A program made the translations under genes and the position numbers. From a virus: a stretch of DNA of 25,501 nucleotides. Each line of letters starts with the position of its first letter. Within the stretch, counting starts at the first letter, position 1. The notes beneath the pieces are model-generated. The model ran no database searches. It saw nothing but the letters and a program-made list of their open reading frames with translations, and was not told the DNA's origin. The stretch is from the IMG/VR virus record IMGVR_UViG_3300032182_000246, positions 1-25,501 of that record; one strand, written 5' to 3'. Below, piece after piece: positions 23,901 to 25,501 of the stretch.

Positions 23901-25501
23901 TTCTGAACGTCCTGACATGCTGCAGGATCTGTATTAGCAAGATCACCATTGCCATCACCATAAATGCTCTCGCCCTGAGGAACATTAGGATCAGTATACT
24001 GAGTATTCAACTGGTTAGAGACTGCATCCATTAGAACATCTCTAGCAGTATTGAAGCCGTAGATGCTCTGTGCAACCTCACCAACTAAACCATTAGAAAT
24101 TGGTTGTCCACCATCAGTGAAATACTTTCTAACAAAAGTTCTTGACCATTCGTTACCATCAAGGAAGATGTCCAAACCGATAGCATCGATGAAGAAACCA
24201 ATGTCTCTTGCACACTTATCAGTAGTTCCACCAGGGAACACAAAAGTAGGATACTGTGCCTGAATTGCTGCAATAGCAGTATCAATTGCATACTGCTTGT
24301 TTCTTCTGATTAAACGATATGCACTCTTATATCTTGATCTAGATGTTTCGTTAGGATCTCCTGGGAAGTAGAAGTAACCATCAACACCAAGTCCGTCTTC
24401 ATACACTGCAATCTCTGCAAGTGCATTATCCATGATGTAAGATCTGTTTGCAACAATACGGTTGCGAGCATCCTTATAACGTCCAGCAGGATCGATTAGG
24501 TTGCTAGCATCATATGTTACACCGTTTGTAGTATCACCAGCTTCCTCTGCCTGTGATCCAGTCTGTCCCTTACCAGCAATGAACTGAGGATACTTGTTAG
24601 TATTACCATCAAATAGAATGCTATTAGGATCAGGATCATATAGATCTGCTTTATTTGGTAGCAAGTTAGCAACTGCTTTCTTACAAAGATCTCTTGCTCT
24701 GTTGTATGCCCAGTTTGCTTCTTCTCTAGTAACAGCAGTTGGGAACCTTGTCTGTGCTCCATTGAAGTCAAAGAAGTCTCTTACTGTAGTAACAATATTG
24801 TTGTTACCACCATCTCTAATGTCTTCCGCGACGGCATCAACAATCTCAGCAATAGCATCGAAGTCGATGAATGTTGCTGGGAATGTGAGTTGTGTAGAAG
24901 ATAGAGCTTCATTAACAATATACTCTCTGTTTGCAGAGATTAGATCATATGCGTCAAAATATCTGTTTGCATTAGCATCACGACCAGGGTTGACATATGA
25001 AATGTTCTGAAGTCTTGGATGTAGATCAAGAATATAACCGAAGACTTCCTCCTGGATCATCGTGCGGTTCTTCTCGATCATGTTTGCTGCATCAGCAGCA
25101 CGCTGGTCGATAGTTACCGAAGCACCAGATGGATTGAGGATAGAAGGAACAGCAATATACTTAACGAAACCAGTTGGTTCTAGTGTTGCTGTGAACTCAC
25201 TGGTTCCAGTATCACCAACAGGATCGAGGTTTACATATAGTTTCTCATCCGTCTTAGCACCAAGTCTAAAACCATCAAGTGTTACAGCAGGACGATCGAT
25301 TGGTTCGATGATGTCATTGCTACCAAGATATAGCTTGGTGAAGTTATCAGTTCCAGCACGAGTGCCTTGAATATCAACAGTGTAATACTGTACTTTCTTG
25401 ATATTTTCTGGTTCAGTTCCAACAACTCTTGGTGGAATGATGTCTGTTAGATAACCACCCTTATCTTGGTTAAAGGCGAAACCTTTGAAACCAATAGCAT
25501 G
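14993..25501 (-). CDS. Giant modular virion structural / tail-fibre-like protein (5'-truncated by the window)
   Basis: The reading frame stays open to base 25501, so the true start lies outside the window; the ATG at 25081 is internal, because about 140 further in-frame codons precede it. At least 3502 residues are present, ending in TAA. Numbering from the window edge, residues about 130-1090 are helix-rich and hold about five copies of a motif like CxRDIGxxVDAIxxDLxFGGN, interspersed with helices like LIxxNRxYIxxxA. A beta-rich insert with an AYPRATDPA motif sits near residues 750-850. Residues from about 1170 onward are beta-rich, with HQLETGTPVRLV and NTTYYVIAPG type segments. The last 1000 residues have short fibre-like repeats (for example KLTTNDTITLKGT) and a terminal GWYLINV. 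There is no signal peptide or enzymatic motif in the visible part. Similar giant proteins occur as virion structural proteins in marine T4-like phages; a fibre or baseplate-associated role is inferred. It is followed 4 bases later by collar-domain fibre genes. Confidence 0.93.
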   Translation of the reverse strand, partial: HAIGFKGFAFNQDKGGYLTDIIPPRVVGTEPENIKKVQYYTVDIQGTRAGTDNFTKLYLGSNDIIEPIDRPAVTLDGFRLGAKTDEKLYVNLDPVGDTGTSEFTATLEPTGFVKYIAVPSILNPSGASVTIDQRAADAANMIEKNRTMIQEEVFGYILDLHPRLQNISYVNPGRDANANRYFDAYDLISANREYIVNEALSSTQLTFPATFIDFDAIAEIVDAVAEDIRDGGNNNIVTTVRDFFDFNGAQTRFPTAVTREEANWAYNRARDLCKKAVANLLPNKADLYDPDPNSILFDGNTNKYPQFIAGKGQTGSQAEEAGDTTNGVTYDASNLIDPAGRYKDARNRIVANRSYIMDNALAEIAVYEDGLGVDGYFYFPGDPNETSRSRYKSAYRLIRRNKQYAIDTAIAAIQAQYPTFVFPGGTTDKCARDIGFFIDAIGLDIFLDGNEWSRTFVRKYFTDGGQPISNGLVGEVAQSIYGFNTARDVLMDAVSNQLNTQYTDPNVPQGESIYGDGNGDLANTDPAACQDVQNAISTLTTIVTQALNDGNLDSLEDVNNANYVPPTTRGLEAGESKCRRDIGHLVDAIAQDLWFGGNEYTIAATRAYFDKNNNLIANGVDEEKEQSITAFKRVADACNQAINNLLYGQDRDITLDQTGDPVIVGDLFADAHDLVIRNKEWLAKEAYERMVLDFANDGITWTPRAGTSEQDCLDDVYAVLEEIMWNVKFGGNHKAYDAAEVYVTNIFGGRNPKRYTPTTATYDAATGLSILTIPNHGMVANQYIKIATGGLTFTCALDNYQTATAYPRATDPAANTWLQIVAADTNTITVNVGASDPADVYEHNFVSAVEDCVTYGTLQTTFLDYERDAARKVFEFVKTVGIDVIRNQQVPPTGSNFDLVQFIDLTIVQDWESPTCQGAVDAFTTLMDMVIDAIGTSATGAGSLPVAARSVPEQPQSIIGASGEVGYQLGNCSDVLQTIDTLVGIISDAIAGQGNSGFATLANLPPLTHGDWDCANVRGSIETLFDIASDAVIGSNLADLPAIEEGGFTNDPTASKCYRDVSYIVDAVVNDLRFGGNINSIQAGEAYYVGNTLDYIDGEAVETVDAWEYVRDMAIAAMRNFDVLIQGCDTEAGSAIVNVGDTKGLLIGMKVAEYDETGGRIPYVNGLLQPDAVQLEDNISDETYIKRIVDNQNIELGFKGSKLNLGELRLANQTETTSLYFTFPEGTWADTLPTLSQVGARATNPEVIQDESYPECASIKATIDSLVGDIIDIIQSGPGTVTRVEPTADPGQFTKRATVFTINTDGLGSTNPHQLETGTPVRLVPRPRFDLTKREYVDVDKRLVRLPNGFDTNTTYYVIAPGRRTQPTNFGDTAGVFDSAAQTKLMLATSPENAAAGIYIYSSESDSIDKDVEIDLYQFVLDLKYDLHSYNCTLSSSVTNGIQTDVSHIFDVPFASVEPQRVFFRANPGSQLPSIAGAEGAGSTNQAEDSFITTTDAINSNFGRLNYNSEFYVRYENEKTVTIYTSHSDAINENDPVRFVPGDYSFKMYANKRRSPVRFDPGFTNTVADTGKWFVNCKNEADTDNVPATTYEQNIIWRVNQQDLADRNRSTDMWFTRIEDKREADDRTYKLRYVIPKYLENARDPINGFVIKTRTDDTRKLVPQKVLLKPVAGNVYTADFRNPVQAAEKIGMDALEFATAGLDEDLTYDPYRKDLTNDGIQYAKFAKFNSGIQATIQSASKVADPLDPFKEYLELTVFDHTINAVDFSGLKNETFTTVKINAPQGGDWIVNKTEQTEESRVYWNGYSSGLANIHQYFSIGGEHYLILKNVRGGKLEFSDYQNVQFTQDQGGGTVVFADMLADQDFGKSLPLKTLIRKNYPEYYYKQNGANVYTITPGDTIQDDAGNEYYVDSVEDAGVIEDTFYVFSYETLQRRIAGQQDGIYYLSCLRGNISPFPTGAGVTENFKKFKFSQPVSSLYPLNYKNDPLWFQKAGTSSEEISVVENLLDPPATYSAANNYIHGLVTTNDYKGSVTRELVDDLTSQPAFRDYEYTGENQIRAQVGNATSGSEDRTISISGDSTIVSDQRYYVELRRPSIARAGNHTFEYLGFGPGNYSTGLPARQEIVLTPTEDFYAQSKKQDGGIVFYTGLNSNGDLYIGNRKINAITGEETFLEAAVLNDSEDEDDDLGNLVTTFNTPVTFNQNITVVGGDGDLPNTFSSPIVISVQDNDLTEVRDCLIIRSNVTSIDPVTNEQQDESLDNDNFRPRTKGDIRISKNRVDAAVFGITGRRDGQDYKVLTHEYAGVPSNISPNNGALVAEGGDRVYVNQFTDYNGVLAKPGDILLKGLEIGKSGSLGWVFSNFFQDVNNANIATIEFDGTNVVKITWYDSFLQQNIANKDLEGVGIDAASQIKISNYWPNIDLNGIWTVYSPPDDAFDPDNNYVHFQAATTQDLAVKNWATQVVAQPPRPEGLAVPLVEISKSIWKEFGVLGAEALRTNTDTWGQFKLGVNTVARSAHIASQNQFVSDETDPRANLDVVGTAFISGKTIENYLNETTIVKAETEQDNALLVGGDSSDPDDTSVLRVMTTNGGRVGINTKVEDNINPFKELNKTFVVIGDARIHENLEITGDLEVNGGDITTTNTDFALAPANAVRVNMFGVADRLNIAANTTLGQEINLGTTTTQQNLKIGTTATTTTLRVHSNSQNATVDFATVQNINTGICRLNFGGAYNARSTTDSVTNIKTFFTDIYSKEVEFGSGEGEGTSESRIYTRTRSVRAFDGDLTNTVKLGTNATTFEMGSTGGTTTIRNTLNVLASAIVEGNIRLDGGLNAGIIEIERGRFNTTIVPHVVGSVENSNIDFYQYQDTGRYIDTPGQGPWGGTSYLVAGGAISTFDTIVNNGGDFRPPATYPFVPTTTDGVGAGATVTVLVRFDKTIEVNIESPGEGYAIGDQIIIQPEDLGGTETGSAGTAGTLTFIVAGVVDTGTLYYLPITEPAITDFSRGDLLFIDRANPLSPDVVGSGENQITGLRNEAESEIVRIEGIANVVNPQDTNGYRLIVSRGQEGTGIYNNHPDETYIAKFIKQSNASFITGSDLNSDGVLDEPLSGIGNGNADVRIGVAEFGGSLSTRDFLRLSKSEFVSVKELISTSPQSLIVNTGDPSGANDTFRVESTTGDTFIFGDINAGAGFNRFTVDAATGDTTTTGKLTTNDTITLKGTTFAAQPSELFKVTEQGNTEFLTLTNGGNSDVTEAVTFQVDTATGSIYSTGSMQFFGVDNDGVADLSDPKLDFNGSNGNLTVYGALSALGTGISYFGGSLDINGGINLKYQEGAGRSQVDQEFSIKDIAGNEIFKVENNGSVMVAGQANYFSNSGGRLWKYNADSVVTAEVNTNYFLNVGGNTIVKLPGNAQMGDMIRIIDIGGALTYNLSLVVRAATNQKVMNDGSNTGSTLLTGIAASSYATHNGGELVVQTPYAAFALVYAGSLVEGESGQSVPSSRTGWYLINV
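22268..25095 (-). repeat. Helical repeat array in the giant protein (CxRDIG-DAI-GGN and NRxYI motifs)
   Basis: About five diverged copies encode a motif like CxRDIGxxVDAIxxDLxxGGN, near bases 24795-24870, 24150-24222, 23706-23776, 23301-23375 and 22268-22340. Examples are CARDIGFFIDAIGLDIF, CRRDIGHLVDAIAQDLWFGG and CYRDVSYIVDAVVNDLRFGG; the first copy lacks the cysteine. Helices like LISANREYIVNEAL, RIVANRSYIMDNAL, LIRRNKQYAIDTAI and LVIRNKEWLAKEAY recur between them. The copies are visible at protein level only; the DNA has diverged. Confidence 0.8.

Noticed and set aside
25062-25081. ATG at 25081 as the start of the giant protein
   Set aside because: The same frame is open for 140 more codons up to the window edge and encodes ordinary protein, so this methionine is internal.

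Overview
The window looks like part of the late structural (tail and tail-fibre) region of a marine T4-like myovirus, most plausibly a cyanophage. The evidence is a tightly packed one-strand gene block, moderately AT-rich coding sequence, three proteins with phage tail-collar-like segments, a giant modular virion protein, and a run of 2-oxoglutarate/Fe(II) oxygenases, which are typical passengers of marine T4-like phages. Two GATAAATA octamers resemble T4-type late promoters. A Pelagibacter myophage or a related marine phage cannot be excluded. No bacterial housekeeping gene, tRNA, rRNA, insertion sequence or CRISPR array was seen.

Every gene I can support lies on the minus strand, so transcription runs from high to low coordinates. 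In that order: (1) 25501-14993, a giant structural protein still open at the window edge (at least 3502 residues), with helical repeats first and beta-rich fibre-like repeats later. (2) 14988-13669 and (3) 13667-12774, two collar-domain fibre proteins with HxH motifs. (4) 12763-7658, a 1701-residue modular protein with a glycine-rich N-terminus, three copies of an Ig-like A-B-C unit, and inserted cassettes, one of which carries a MIDAS-like DISGS motif. (5) 7622-4035, a 1195-residue fibre protein with five tandem beta modules, calcium-loop-like motifs, a collar segment and HxH motifs.

Next comes an accessory block: (6) 4032-3364, a 2OG-Fe(II) oxygenase; (7) 3354-2428, a protein with a tail-fibre-assembly-chaperone-like motif; (8) 2431-1817 and (9) 1833-1327, two more 2OG-Fe(II) oxygenases; (10) 1330-983 and (11) 983-93, two unrecognised proteins; and (12) 55-1, the first 18 codons of a gene that runs out of the window.

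Spacing is extremely tight: overlaps of 1, 4, 4 and 17 bases, and gaps of 1, 2, 4, 9, 10, 35 and 37 bases. There is no gene-free stretch near 300 bases, and I saw no convincing Rho-independent terminator. The arrangement suggests that large adhesin/fibre proteins are made first, followed by a putative chaperone and three iron-dependent hydroxylases that could modify fibre or host proteins. That link is inferred from gene order only. Most sub-domain borders are approximate because they were read by eye.
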